64,000 nt of DNA from Chromatiales bacterium (GCA_020445605.1 JAGRGH010000014.1:31748-95747); one strand, 5' to 3'. Positions 16,732-25,465 are shown, counted from the stretch's first letter. Notes: a model not told the origin generated them from the sequence alone. Numbers and translations are program-made.

Positions 16732-18024
16732 TCAATAGTTCTGACCCGAGCACTTTGCGGTCTTCACATTGTAATTGCCGCACGACAGCGGGGCACGCCA
16801 GTCGGCGATCAGGTCCTTGGAACCCGGCAGGAAGTCCGACCACTCGTCACCAGCGACCAGGCCCGGCGTCTTCGAAACGACCTGGAACTGGCCGTCGTCC
16901 TGGATTTCGCCGATCAGCACCGGCTTGGTGATGTGATGGTTCGGGAGCATCGCGCTGTAGCCACCGGTCAGGTTCGGAACGGCGACGCCAATCAGCGCAT
17001 CGCCGACCTTGGAAGGATCGGTCGTACCGGCCTTCTCGACGGCCTTCACCCACATGTTGAAGCCGATATAGTGGGCTTCCATCGGGTCGTTGGTCACGCG
17101 CTTTTCGCTCTTGATGAACTTGTGCCAGGCCTCGATGAACGCATCGTTGGCCTCGTCCTCGACACTCATGAAGTAGTTCCACGCGGCGAGATGGCCGACC
17201 AGCGGCTTGGTGTCGATGCCGGAAAGTTCCTCTTCACCCACGGAGAACGCCACGACCGGAATGTCCGTCGCGGAGATGCCCTGGTTGCCGAGTTCCTTGT
17301 AGAACGGCACGTTTGCATCGCCGTTGATCGTCGAGACCACGGCGGTCTTCTTGCCGGCCGAGCCGAACTTCTTGATGTCGGAGACGATCGACTGCCAGTC
17401 GGAATGACCGAACGGCGTGTAGTTGATCATGATGTCCGATGCGGCGACGCCCTTGGCCTTCAGATAGGCCTCGAGAATCTTGTTCGTCGTGCGCGGATAG
17501 ACATAGTCGGTACCGGCCAGCACCCAGCGCTTGACGCCACCGGCCATCAGATAATCCACGGCCGGAATCGCCTGCTGGTTCGGCGCCGCACCCGTGTAGA
17601 ACACGTTCTTGGAGGATTCCTCGCCCTCATACTGCACCGGGTAGAACAGCAGCGAATTCAGCTCTTCGAACACCGGCAGCACGGACTTGCGCGAGACGGA
17701 GGTCCAGCAGCCGAACACGGCAGCGACCTTGTCCTTTTCGATCAGCTCGCGCGCCTTCTCGGCGAACAGCGGCCAGTTCGAAGCGGGATCGACGACCACG
17801 GCCTCGAGCTTCTTGCCGAGCAGGCCGCCCTTCTTGTTCTGCTCGTCGATGAGCATCAGCATCGTGTCCTTCAGTGTGGTTTCACTGATGGCCATGGTGC
17901 CGGACAGTGAGTGCAGCACGCCGACCTTGATGGTGTCGGCGGCGACCGCGGCGTTGGCCGCGAACATGGACGCGGCGACGAGCGCCGCAGCACGGCCGGT
18001 GAGGCGCTTGTGCTTGATCTGCAT
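16732..18024 (-). CDS. urtA: urea ABC transporter substrate-binding protein UrtA
   Basis: A 430-residue periplasmic urea-binding protein of the LivJ/AmiC fold. The signal peptide is residues 1-29 (ends AVAA) and the mature part opens with DTIKVGVLHSLSGTMAISE, a UrtA signature. Further UrtA-type motifs are LLFYPVQYEGEE and VYPRTTNKILEAYL. The ATG at 18024 has AGGGG seven bases upstream. It is the first gene of the urt-ure transcript, about 87 nucleotides after the predicted sigma-54 start. Confidence 0.97.
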   Translation of the reverse strand: MQIKHKRLTGRAAALVAASMFAANAAVAADTIKVGVLHSLSGTMAISETTLKDTMLMLIDEQNKKGGLLGKKLEAVVVDPASNWPLFAEKARELIEKDKVAAVFGCWTSVSRKSVLPVFEELNSLLFYPVQYEGEESSKNVFYTGAAPNQQAIPAVDYLMAGGVKRWVLAGTDYVYPRTTNKILEAYLKAKGVAASDIMINYTPFGHSDWQSIVSDIKKFGSAGKKTAVVSTINGDANVPFYKELGNQGISATDIPVVAFSVGEEELSGIDTKPLVGHLAAWNYFMSVEDEANDAFIEAWHKFIKSEKRVTNDPMEAHYIGFNMWVKAVEKAGTTDPSKVGDALIGVAVPNLTGGYSAMLPNHHITKPVLIGEIQDDGQFQVVSKTPGLVAGDEWSDFLPGSKDLIADWRAPLSCGNYNVKTAKCSGQNY

Positions 18025-18121
18025 GGAAATCCCCTCGTGTGAACGATTCTTGGCCGCGCCCGGCGCGACCGATGGATACGGCTCCGCGCGACGGGAATTC
18101 GCCACGCGTCGAGGGGGTTCG

Positions 18122-18137
18122 AGCAGGTTCCGTGCCA
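18122..18137 (-). promoter_or_regulatory. sigma-54 promoter upstream of urtA
   Basis: Read on the minus strand the site is TTGGCACG-GAAC-CTGCT, matching the RpoN consensus YTGGCACG-N4-TTGCW at all but one position, with the invariant GG and GC at the correct spacing. It lies about 100 bases before urtA. Sigma-54 control agrees with the nitrogen role of the operon. Confidence 0.75.
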
Positions 18138-18222
18138 AGCGGCTGGAATACGATAAAACGGCGCTAGCAAGCCATTTTACTGCCGACAGAGTGTCTAACG
18201 AAGGAGGTAGAGATCGCCCTCC

Positions 18223-18239
18223 CGCACCATTGTGGTGCT
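18223..18239. promoter_or_regulatory. NtrC-like enhancer site 1
   Basis: GCACC-ATTGT-GGTGC is a perfect dyad with the NtrC (GlnG) spacing (consensus TGCACC-N5-GGTGCA). Its centre is about 97 bases upstream of the sigma-54 -24 element, the usual enhancer distance. Confidence 0.65.
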
Positions 18240-18274
18240 ACGCGCCGAAATCGAGCGCCGGTTTCAAATACCCG

Positions 18275-18291
18275 CGCACGGTAAGGGTGCG
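18275..18291. promoter_or_regulatory. NtrC-like enhancer site 2
   Basis: GCACG-GTAAG-GGTGC has the same architecture as site 1 with one mismatch. The centres are 52 bases apart, about five helical turns, so two NtrC dimers could bind on one face of the DNA. Confidence 0.5.
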
Positions 18292-18352
18292 ACGTCCTCT
18301 CTCCGTGCTCCTCGCCGGGAGCAGAAGTAGCAGGTGATTTATGAGTCTGCAC

Positions 18353-18525
18353 CTAAAGTGCGTCGAGCACATCACGCTCCGCGACACCGGCAAGCTCACT
18401 CAGCCGAACCGCCGTTGCCTTGAATTCATCACTGTACCTGTATGTCGTTCTCGGACTTGGTCTTGGCATCGCAAACACTCCTAAAGGGTTAGTTCAGGGT
18501 GTCCACTAAACCGTAGGAACTATCA
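18353..18525 (-). mobile_element. IS3-family remnant: element end plus first part of orfA
   Basis: On the minus strand an ATG at 18469, preceded by TTAGGAG, begins a 38-codon fragment MPRPSPRTTYRYSDEFKATA..., typical of the helix-turn-helix start of IS3-family OrfA. It ends at a TAG where the family continues for about 60 more residues. Upstream, TGATAGTTCCTACGG to TTTAGTGGACACCC looks like the terminal inverted repeat region, starting with TG as IS3 ends do. The rest of the element is gone, so it is immobile. It abuts a broken attC site at 18526. Confidence 0.7.
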
Positions 18526-18550
18526 CGTCCGCTGCAACGATTTGTTCGGC
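18526..18550 (-). other. truncated integron attC site
   Basis: On the minus strand, directly after the HsdR-N-like gene, GCCGCCGAAC is followed by AAATCGTTGCAGCGGACG, the standard left half of an attC. The core GCCGCCGAAC is an exact 10-base complement of GTTCGGCGGC at the start of the same cassette (19713-19722), as expected for a cassette and its own attC. The right half is missing and is replaced by the IS3 remnant. Confidence 0.65.
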
Positions 18551-18566
18551 GGCAACGCCACCACGC

Positions 18567-19631
18567 CTATAGGTACTGTTGGACAGCTTCCAAAATTACG
18601 GCTTTGTGCTTGTAGAGTTCATTCACTTTCGCAATATCGAACTTTTGCTCGCCGGCAGGCACAAAAACCGAGAACGCCATGCGGGTTTTACCAAAGTAGA
18701 ATCGACAGATTGGACGGCGATTATTGTCATCGAACAGGATCGCGCAGTAGCTCTTTGCATCCCGAATGGCGACGCGCTCGGGGTCTGCAATTTCAGCGGC
18801 GATGGCTCGAATAATCCGATGACCTGACAGTTCGTCTTCGGTTGTTTCAATGCCGCTATCATCGACCGGTGCGGCGGACATGAGTTGTCCTGAGGCTGGC
18901 GAAGCTTGCTCGCCTTTATCCGTGTCCAGCGCGGACTTGAGCCGGTCATTTACACGTTCCCGAACATACTCCCGAAGGGCGCCATGAACCAAACCGGTGA
19001 AATCTTCCCGAACTTGGTGGGTGAAGCGACCAGAATAGACCTTCGCGGCAAAGTGCCTGACAAGTTCCTCGCTGGGACTTTCAAACTCTTGCCGGATTTC
19101 AGACATCAGAGCGCGATGATATTTGAGTTTGTTCGCCGTTCCGATAATGGTCTCAAGATCAAAGCCGCTCCGCGTGAACTTCTTGAGCTCTTCAACGTGC
19201 GTTTCTGTATAGCCCAAGAGATTGAATTCAAAAAACGGCCTGTCGTCCATCTTGTTGGCACTTTCCAGATCGGAAAAGAACAGGTATTTGACGCCATCAG
19301 TCAAAACACCAAAACGAGCGTCCGTAACGGAAAAATACCGAAACAGCTGCCCGGCATGTTTTGCTGCAAGGTCAGCTCCGACCGTCTTGCATTCGATTAG
19401 AATCATGATCTGGCCATCTCGCTTGATGGCGTAATCGACCTTCTCACCCTTCTTTACGCCATGATCGGCGGTAAATTCGGGAACAACTTCATCTGGGTTG
19501 AATACGTCGTAGCCCAGCGTTTGAAGAAAAGGAAGGACGAATGCCGTCTTTGCCGCCTCCTCGGTCATGACCAGGTCTTTCTGCCGCGTTATGCGTGAAG
19601 CAAGGTCGTTGATCTTATCGATTAGGTCCAT
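18567..19631 (-). CDS. free-standing HsdR N-terminal-like nuclease domain protein
   Basis: A 354-residue protein related to the N-terminal domain of type I restriction HsdR subunits. It has a PD-(D/E)xK core: Asp66 in EKVDYAIK and Glu80-Cys-Lys82 in MILIECKTV, followed by AGQLFRYFSVTDARFGVLTDG. The helicase motor of true HsdR is absent and no hsdM or hsdS is near. The C-terminal third (from about residue 265, SGHRIIRAI...YCAILFDDN...) looks like a separate domain seen in similar orphan proteins. The gene has lower GC than its neighbours and lies in an integron-type cassette. A defence role, such as cutting foreign DNA, is plausible but unproven. Confidence 0.8.
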   Translation of the reverse strand: MDLIDKINDLASRITRQKDLVMTEEAAKTAFVLPFLQTLGYDVFNPDEVVPEFTADHGVKKGEKVDYAIKRDGQIMILIECKTVGADLAAKHAGQLFRYFSVTDARFGVLTDGVKYLFFSDLESANKMDDRPFFEFNLLGYTETHVEELKKFTRSGFDLETIIGTANKLKYHRALMSEIRQEFESPSEELVRHFAAKVYSGRFTHQVREDFTGLVHGALREYVRERVNDRLKSALDTDKGEQASPASGQLMSAAPVDDSGIETTEDELSGHRIIRAIAAEIADPERVAIRDAKSYCAILFDDNNRRPICRFYFGKTRMAFSVFVPAGEQKFDIAKVNELYKHKAVILEAVQQYL

Positions 19632-19715
19632 TGTTCCTCCGTTGTTCTAGCAATGAGGGATTATCATACGTATTTCTTCACCATCGCCGGACTCGTCACC
19701 ATCGGCACCCTTGCC

Positions 19716-19807
19716 GCCGAACGATTGGAGTTGAGCTGCGCGCCACGGCATTTCCGCGAAGCGCCGCTTGTTATAAATCGCGGGCCTGCGTTGACCGCCT
19801 GTTAGGC
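19716..19807 (-). other. integron attC-like recombination site after the HIRAN gene
   Basis: Read on the minus strand the 92-base site runs from GCCTAAC (R'') through GGTCAACGC, a GCGGCGCTTCGCGG loop region and GCTCAACTCC to GTTCGGC (R'). CGCCTAAC pairs with GTTAGGCG at 20242-20249 at the other end of the same cassette. The R' deviates by one base from GTTRRRY. The inner L arms pair only weakly by eye, so the site may be decayed. Confidence 0.6.
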
Positions 19808-19815
19808 GCGCCTCC

Positions 19816-20223
19816 TCACTCCATGGGTAAATCAAGACGTACCCCATAGTGACCTTCATCGCCGCCACCACGATTCCAACCGCCGACAATCAAGGCATCA
19901 CAGACTGCGGGCCTTCCAGCGCCACCGGCCTCTGCCATTAATTTACGGAATTGCCTTGCATGCTCTCTGCTTAGATAACCGACGATCTCGCCTTCGACAC
20001 TTACGGCGATAGCTTTGTTGTCATACGGATTGCGATCATCGTGAATGAGGATCGCTTCAACCTCCATATGATGACCTTCTTCTGTTTTTCCGCCGGTTAT
20101 TTTCAATAGGGCTTTTTGATAATTCGACTCACCCACAGCATCAAGCTCATAACCACCATTCCCAGTCAATCTTGCGATTGGTGGTTTTTCCTTCTTTCCG
20201 AATAGGTTGCTGAAAAATCCCAT
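19816..20223 (-). CDS. HIRAN-domain protein
   Basis: A 135-residue cytoplasmic protein consisting of little more than a HIRAN domain (about residues 25-115). The motifs VGESNYQKAL (30-39), DDRNPYDNKAIAV (62-74) and VGYLSREHA (81-89) match the family, in which the domain recognises damaged DNA or 3' DNA ends (as in HLTF/Rad5) and also occurs alone in bacteria. The N-terminus MGFFSNLFGKKEKPP is typical of such stand-alone proteins. It forms an integron-like cassette of about 527 bp (19722-20248), bounded by matching core sites. Its function in the cell is unknown. Confidence 0.8.
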   Translation of the reverse strand: MGFFSNLFGKKEKPPIARLTGNGGYELDAVGESNYQKALLKITGGKTEEGHHMEVEAILIHDDRNPYDNKAIAVSVEGEIVGYLSREHARQFRKLMAEAGGAGRPAVCDALIVGGWNRGGGDEGHYGVRLDLPME

Positions 20224-20242
20224 ATTGCTTCCCTTCTTTTAC

Positions 20243-20249
20243 GCCTAAC
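20243..20249 (-). other. integron core site GTTAGGC at the cassette start
   Basis: On the minus strand GTTAGGC(G) lies 20 bases before the HIRAN start codon and matches the GTTRRRY crossover site. It is the junction where the HIRAN cassette would have been inserted, either at attI or at the end of a lost upstream cassette. Confidence 0.55.
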
Positions 20250-20280
20250 TACTGAGTAGACGTCAAAATGGCGTGATGTT

Positions 20281-20310
20281 TTACGTCAGACTTACGTATA
20301 ACTCCCCCGC
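20281..20310. repeat. TTACGTCA/GTATAAC repeat, copy 1
   Basis: TTACGTCAGACTTACGTATAAC followed by a C-run and GC. A second copy is at 20446-20474. Each contains inverted ACGT-centred words and could form a small hairpin. The 530-base gap between the HIRAN and CPCC genes holds these two repeats and otherwise nothing I can support. Confidence 0.5.
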
Positions 20311-20445
20311 AACGACCCGGCCGCGCTGCTGGCGCCAAGCGCAAGCCGGCACACTTTCTACCGCCCGTAATCCGATCGATCAATGCCTTACCAGCGGGCA
20401 GCGTATGCGAAGTCGCGGAATTTTGAGCGCGAGTGCAGACGGAAA

Positions 20446-20474
20446 TTACGTCAATCTGACGTATAACCCCCCGC
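20446..20474. repeat. TTACGTCA/GTATAAC repeat, copy 2
   Basis: TTACGTCAATCTGACGTATAAC followed by a C-run and GC, in the same orientation as copy 1 and 165 bases away. ORFs reading through both copies show a repeated Y-V-x-L-T-Y-N word, which is a by-product of the repeat and not evidence of a protein. Confidence 0.5.
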
Positions 20475-20753
20475 GACCGAATTGCGGGACACAGGTTGAT
20501 AGGGCGTGGCAATCGCCGCCGCATGACGAGCGGGGGATTGACTGGCAGTTGGGCGCGCCCATGAGCGTGCCTACAGAGGCACCGGCACGAAGCGTTACTC
20601 GATCTTCCGATGGCTGAGACCCTGTCCACGGCGAACCTTGCTCCCGGGGCGAAACCCCTTTTCCTGCCCTGGGCCGAAAGCTAGCACGGGGGCGCGGATG
20701 CCACAAGCGTTCGACTGCGTCGCAGGCGGCGTCCCATACGGACGGCGCAGCGG

Positions 20754-21143
20754 CTACCCCACCACGCGTCGCCAGTAACTGGTTCGCCAGTAGTACAGCA
20801 CCGTGGTGTCTTCCAGCGGATAGCTGTCGGCGTAGTTGTTGCCGCGCGCCGGCCGTTCGACGTTGTCGCGCTTGAGGTCCAGCGGTCGCCACTCCTCGTC
20901 GCGACGTTCGCCGACCGGTGTACGCACATCGGTCTGTCGGCTCTGGCTGCACGCACCGGTCGCCTCGTAGGCGCGTTGCGCCTCATACAGCGATTGTGGG
21001 TTGGAGCTGCCGACCATGAGCGGAAAGCGAAGCTGCGCAAGATCGTCTTCCCAGGCGCAGATCGGGCAGCGTTCACTGGAACCGGGCTGATAACGAAACA
21101 CCCGGTAGCCGCAGCATGGGCATGGAAAACGTTTGTGGAACAT
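20754..21143 (-). CDS. CPCC-domain (cysteine-rich) protein
   Basis: A 129-residue cytoplasmic protein of the cysteine-rich CPCC family. Cys8, Cys10 and Cys11 (FPCPCCGYRVF) and Cys26 and Cys29 (ERCPICAWEDD) form a small zinc-ribbon-like site. The SLYEAQRAYEATGA segment follows as in relatives. Members are often found among polymorphic-toxin immunity genes or integron cassettes, but no toxin is next to this one. It lies between two repeat-rich stretches. I saw no attC after it. Confidence 0.8.
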   Translation of the reverse strand: MFHKRFPCPCCGYRVFRYQPGSSERCPICAWEDDLAQLRFPLMVGSSNPQSLYEAQRAYEATGACSQSRQTDVRTPVGERRDEEWRPLDLKRDNVERPARGNNYADSYPLEDTTVLYYWRTSYWRRVVG

Positions 21144-21230
21144 GAGCTGGTTTTTCTGAATCTCTCTCGAATCCTACGCAGTCGCAGCCACAATTTTTCG
21201 AATCATGGCGCGACGCGGCAAGCACAGGAA

Positions 21231-21625
21231 GTCGGTGCGTGGTACGCACCCTACCCGGCTTCGAATCGTGGCGCGACGCGACGGGTGCAGTAAGTCGGTG
21301 CGTGGTACGCACCCTAGCCGGCTATCTGGAGGCCCGATGTGGTGCGCGGTGCGCACCCTACGTGGGCTCCCATGCTGCGTGGTGCGCACCCTACGCAGGC
21401 TGTCTGGGGGTCCCCCATGGTGCGCGGTGCGTGCCCTACGCGGGCTGTCTGGGAGTCCCCCATGGTGCGCGGTGCGTGCCCTACGCGGGCTGTCTGGGAG
21501 TCCCCCATGGTGCGCAGTACGCACCTTACGCGGGCTGTCTGGGGGTCCCCCATGGTGCGCGGTGCCCACCCTACGCGGGTTATTTGGAAGCCCGATATGG
21601 TGCGCGGTGCGCACCCTCAGGGTAA
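21231..21625. repeat. tandem array of 45-bp GGTGCGC repeats
   Basis: About nine copies of the core GGTGCGC-GGTGCGCACCCTAC. The last six (from about 21374) are spaced at 45 bases with the conserved linker CGGGCTGTCTGGGAGTCCCC. The first copies are spaced 35-62 bases apart with diverged linkers. Because 45 is a multiple of three, the array opens ORFs of 79-200 codons in several frames on both strands, which I do not call as genes. The same core occurs at 4984-5110. Confidence 0.8.
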
Positions 21626-21650
21626 ACCGGCCCTAGCTAGGACTACAACG

Positions 21651-21674
21651 AAAAAGGGGCGCATGAAGCGCCCC
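21651..21674 (-). terminator. Rho-independent terminator after fba
   Basis: GGGGCGC and GCGCCCC form a 7-bp stem with a 5-base loop. On the minus strand the stem is followed by TTTTTCG. It lies 26 bases after the aldolase stop and ends the tkt-gap-pgk-pyk-fba block. Confidence 0.8.
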
Positions 21675-21699
21675 TCTTTCAGTTCGGATCGAACCGATC

Positions 21700-22764
21700 T
21701 CAATTCACCTTCGGGTCGAGTTCACCCTTGGCATAACGCGAGGTCATGGCCTCGAGCGACAGCGGGACGATCTTCGACGCATTGCCGGCGGTGCCGAAGG
21801 CCTCGTAGCGATCCTTGCAGATCTGCTTCATGGCCTTGGTGGCGGCGGTCAGGAACTTGCGCGGGTCGAATTCCTTCTTGTTCTCGACGAGGAACTTGCG
21901 CACCGCGCCGGTCGATGCCATACGCAGGTCGGTGTCGATGTTGACCTTGCGCACGCCGGACTTGATGCCTTCGACGATTTCCTCGACCGGCACGCCATAG
22001 GTCTCGCCCATGTCACCGCCGTAGTTGTTGATGATCGCCAGCCAGTCCTGCGGCACGGACGACGAACCATGCATCACGAGGTGCACGGTCGGGATGCGCG
22101 CATGGATTTCGCGGATGCGCTCGATTGCAAGGATGTCACCCGTGGGCGGACGCGTGAACTTGTAGGCGCCGTGCGAGGTGCCGATGGCGATTGCCAGTGC
22201 ATCCACGCCCGTCTTCTTGACGAAGTCCGCGGCCTCTTCCGGATCGGTCAGCAGCTGGCTGTGATCGAGCTTGCCTTCGGCGCCGATGCCGTCCTCCTCG
22301 CCGGCCATGCCGGTTTCGAGCGAGCCCAGGCAACCGAGTTCGCCTTCGACGGACACGCCGCAGGCATGTGCCATCTCGACGGTGCGACGCGTGACATCGA
22401 CGTTGTACTCGTAGGAGGTCGGGGTCTTGCCGTCCTCACCCAGCGAGCCGTCCATCATCACGGAGCTGAAGCCGAGCTGTATGGAACGCTGACAGACCGC
22501 CGGCGAGGTGCCGTGGTCCTGGTGCATGCACACTGGGATGTGCGGGAATTCCTCGATCGCGGCCAGGATCAGGTGGCGCAGGAACGGGGCACCCGCGTAT
22601 TTGCGCGCACCCGCGGAGGCCTGCACGATGACAGGCGAATCGGTCTCGTCCGCGGCTTCCATGATGGCGCGCATCTGCTCGAGGTTGTTGACGTTGAAAG
22701 CCGGCACGCCGTAGCCACGCTCGGCGGCGTGGTCCAGCAGCTGGCGCAGTGAAATCAGTGCCAT
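21700..22764 (-). CDS. fba: class II fructose-bisphosphate aldolase
   Basis: A 354-residue zinc aldolase that interconverts fructose 1,6-bisphosphate with two triose phosphates (and can make sedoheptulose bisphosphate in the Calvin cycle). His81, Asp83 and His84 in [19 protein letters not shown] and the HGSSSVPQ loop are the metal and substrate motifs. The sequence resembles the CbbA type of autotrophic proteobacteria. GAGGAG precedes the ATG. It is the last gene of the minus-strand carbon block. Confidence 0.97.
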   Translation of the reverse strand: MALISLRQLLDHAAERGYGVPAFNVNNLEQMRAIMEAADETDSPVIVQASAGARKYAGAPFLRHLILAAIEEFPHIPVCMHQDHGTSPAVCQRSIQLGFSSVMMDGSLGEDGKTPTSYEYNVDVTRRTVEMAHACGVSVEGELGCLGSLETGMAGEEDGIGAEGKLDHSQLLTDPEEAADFVKKTGVDALAIAIGTSHGAYKFTRPPTGDILAIERIREIHARIPTVHLVMHGSSSVPQDWLAIINNYGGDMGETYGVPVEEIVEGIKSGVRKVNIDTDLRMASTGAVRKFLVENKKEFDPRKFLTAATKAMKQICKDRYEAFGTAGNASKIVPLSLEAMTSRYAKGELDPKVN

Positions 22765-22814
22765 GGTTCGTTCTCCTCGTTCGGATTTCGTACGGTAATT
22801 AGGCGGGCTTGCCC

Positions 22815-24263
22815 TTACTCGAGCACCGGTAGCCGGTGCTCGCCGACGCGCATGATGCGCATGATGTTGGTCTGTCCCTCGACCCCCCAGCGATCGCCCT
22901 TGGTCATGACGACCAGGTCGTTCTCGCGCACCGCGCCGCGGCGCAGCAGTTCGTCGATCGCTTCCTCATTGGCCTTGTGCACATCGGCATCGGCCATCTC
23001 AAAACTCACCGGGTACACCCCGCGGTACAGCGTGACCTTGCGGCGGGTGGATACGTGTTTGGTCAGCGCATAGATCGGGATACCCGAGCTGATGCGTGAC
23101 ATCCAGCGCACGGTCGAACCGGATTCCGTCAATGCGGCGATGGCTTTCACGTCGAGATGATTCGCCGTGTACATCGCGGACATCGCGATGGCCTCGTCGA
23201 CGCGGCCGAATACGCTGTCGATGCGATGATCGGACACGCGCGCGCTGCGATGTTTTTCGGCTTCACAGCAGATGCGGCTCATGGCCTTGACGGCCTGCAC
23301 CGGGTAATGACCGGAAGCCGTCTCGGCGGACAGCATCACCGCATCCGTGCCATCGAGCACGGCATTGGCAACGTCGAACACTTCGGCGCGCGTCGGCACC
23401 GGATGGTCGACCATCGAGTGCATCATCTGCGTCGCGGTGATTACGATGCGATTGCGCTGACGCGACAGCGAGATCAGGCGCTTCTGGATTGCGGGTAGTT
23501 CGGCATCGCCGAGTTCCACGCCAAGGTCACCGCGCGCAATCATCACCACATCGGTGGCTTCGAGGATGTCCTCGATGTTGTCCAGCGCCTCGGCGCGCTC
23601 GACCTTGGCGATCAGATCGCCGGTGCCGCCGGCCGCACGCAACAGGTCGCGCGCCTCGCGAATGTCGTCGCCATTGCGTGGAAACGACACGGCCATGTAG
23701 TCGGCCTCGATCTCGGCCGCGAAACGGATGTCCTCGCGATCCTTGTCGGTCAGCGCGCCGGCGGAAAGCCCGCCACCGAGGCGGTTGATGCCCTTGTTGT
23801 TCGACAGCGTGCCGCCCTGTTCGACGCGGCAGCGGATCACCGTGCCTTCCACGCCCTCGACCCACAGCACGATGGCGCCGTCGTCGAGCAGCAGGGTGTC
23901 GCCGCGCGCGACATCATTCGGCAGGTTCTTGTAGGTCACGCCGACGCCGTTTCGATCACCCGCGTCGGTCGCCATGGCGGCATCCAGCACGAAGCTGTCG
24001 CCTTCGGTCAGATAGACCGGGCCTTCGGCGAAACGCTCGGTGCGGATCTTCGGGCCCTGCAGGTCCAGCAACACGCCGACCTGACGACCGCTGGCACGCG
24101 CGCGATTGCGGATGGTTTCGACCCGGCGCAGGTTTTCCTCATGACTGCCGTGCGAGCAGTTCACCCGCACCACATCCACACCGGCCGCGATCAATGCGTC
24201 CATGACCGACGGGTCGTCGGTCGCCGGACCGACCGTGGCAACGATCTTGGTGCGTCTGGGCAT
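22815..24263 (-). CDS. pyk: pyruvate kinase
   Basis: A 482-residue enzyme that converts phosphoenolpyruvate and ADP to pyruvate and ATP. It opens with [15 protein letters not shown], contains [29 protein letters not shown] and the active-site [12 protein letters not shown] stretch, and has the C-terminal regulatory domain ([19 protein letters not shown]). Length matches bacterial type II enzymes. It lies between pgk and fba on the same strand, so lower glycolysis is encoded with the Calvin-type enzymes. Confidence 0.97.
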   Translation of the reverse strand: MPRRTKIVATVGPATDDPSVMDALIAAGVDVVRVNCSHGSHEENLRRVETIRNRARASGRQVGVLLDLQGPKIRTERFAEGPVYLTEGDSFVLDAAMATDAGDRNGVGVTYKNLPNDVARGDTLLLDDGAIVLWVEGVEGTVIRCRVEQGGTLSNNKGINRLGGGLSAGALTDKDREDIRFAAEIEADYMAVSFPRNGDDIREARDLLRAAGGTGDLIAKVERAEALDNIEDILEATDVVMIARGDLGVELGDAELPAIQKRLISLSRQRNRIVITATQMMHSMVDHPVPTRAEVFDVANAVLDGTDAVMLSAETASGHYPVQAVKAMSRICCEAEKHRSARVSDHRIDSVFGRVDEAIAMSAMYTANHLDVKAIAALTESGSTVRWMSRISSGIPIYALTKHVSTRRKVTLYRGVYPVSFEMADADVHKANEEAIDELLRRGAVRENDLVVMTKGDRWGVEGQTNIMRIMRVGEHRLPVLE

Positions 24264-24283
24264 GGTTTTGTCGCCGGGGCCGT

Positions 24284-25465
24284 TTAACCGGCCGCGCGCG
24301 CCTCCAGCATTTCCACGGCCGGCAGCTTCTTGCCCTCGAGGAACTCGAGGAATGCACCACCACCCGTGGAGATATACGAAATCCGATCACTGAGGCCATA
24401 TTTGTCCACGGCCGCAAGCGTATCGCCGCCACCGGCAATGGAGAAGCAGCTGGAATCGGCGATCGCATTGCCGAGCGTCTTTGTGCCTTCGCCGAACTGG
24501 TCGAACTCGAACACGCCGACCGGACCGTTCCACACCACGGTGCCCGCGGCCTTCATCATTGCCGCGAACCGCGCAGCGGTTTCCGGTCCGATGTCGAAGA
24601 TCATGTCGTCGTCGGCGACCTCCGAGACCTGCTTCACGGTCGCCTCGGCGGCCTCCGAGAACTCCTTGCCCACGACCACGTCGGTCGGCACCGGAATCTC
24701 GCCGCCCTTGGCCTTCGCGGCTTCCATCAGGCGCTTGGCCTCGGGGATCAGATCGGCCTCATACAGCGATTTGCCGACCTTGTAACCGGCTGCCGCAATG
24801 AACGTGTTCGCGATGCCGCCACCCGGGATGAGCTGATCGACGATCTTCGAGAGCGAATCGAGCACGGTCAGTTTGGTCGAGACCTTCGAGCCGCCGACGA
24901 TTGCCGCCATCGGGCGCGCGGGATTGTCGAGCGCCTTGCCGAGCGCGTCGAGTTCCGCCGCCAGCAGCGGGCCGGCGCAGGCGACGGGCGCGAACTGACC
25001 GGCGCCATGCGTGGAGGCCTGCGCACGGTGCGCGGTGCCAAACGCGTCCATCACATAGATGTCGCACAGCGCCGCATATTTTTTCGACAGGCCCTCTTCG
25101 TTCTTCTTCTCGCCGGCGTTGAAGCGCACGTTCTCGAGCAGCACGACCTCGCCATCAGAGAACGCCGGTGCGCTGTCCAGATAATCGGCCACAAGGCGCA
25201 CGGGCTGACCCAGCGCATCGGAGAGAAAATCCGCAACCGGCTGGAGCGAAAATTCCGCGGCCGGCTGACCCTCGGTCGGGCGCCCCAGATGCGACATGAG
25301 CATGACGCGTGCACCCGCAGCGATGCAATGCTGGATCGTCGGCAGCGACGCATTCAGGCGCGCCGCGGACGCGACGCGGCCGTCCTTGATCGGGACGTTC
25401 AGATCCTGACGAATCAGGACGCGCTTTCCACCCAGATCGAGATCGGTCATTTTGATGACGGACAT
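24284..25465 (-). CDS. pgk: phosphoglycerate kinase
   Basis: A 393-residue enzyme that transfers phosphate between 1,3-bisphosphoglycerate and [33 protein letters not shown] and [14 protein letters not shown] are the substrate-site motifs, and [11 protein letters not shown] and GGGDTLAAV belong to the nucleotide domain. I start at ATG 25465, preceded by AGGA, because the upstream extension is low-complexity. About 20 bases separate it from pyk. Confidence 0.97.
   Translation of the reverse strand: MSVIKMTDLDLGGKRVLIRQDLNVPIKDGRVASAARLNASLPTIQHCIAAGARVMLMSHLGRPTEGQPAAEFSLQPVADFLSDALGQPVRLVADYLDSAPAFSDGEVVLLENVRFNAGEKKNEEGLSKKYAALCDIYVMDAFGTAHRAQASTHGAGQFAPVACAGPLLAAELDALGKALDNPARPMAAIVGGSKVSTKLTVLDSLSKIVDQLIPGGGIANTFIAAAGYKVGKSLYEADLIPEAKRLMEAAKAKGGEIPVPTDVVVGKEFSEAAEATVKQVSEVADDDMIFDIGPETAARFAAMMKAAGTVVWNGPVGVFEFDQFGEGTKTLGNAIADSSCFSIAGGGDTLAAVDKYGLSDRISYISTGGGAFLEFLEGKKLPAVEMLEARAAG

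Noticed and set aside
20249..20629. 126-codon minus-strand ORF upstream of the HIRAN gene
   Set aside because: It reads through the two TTACGTCA repeats, which explain its internal repeated peptide, and lacks a convincing start.
21231..21625. CRISPR array
   Set aside because: Units are contiguous 45-bp tandem repeats with near-identical linkers. There are no unique spacers and no cas genes.
21205..21944. Several overlapping ORFs of 79-201 codons on both strands with repeated peptides
   Set aside because: They arise from the 45-bp repeat array, whose period is divisible by three, and have no ribosome site or family match.
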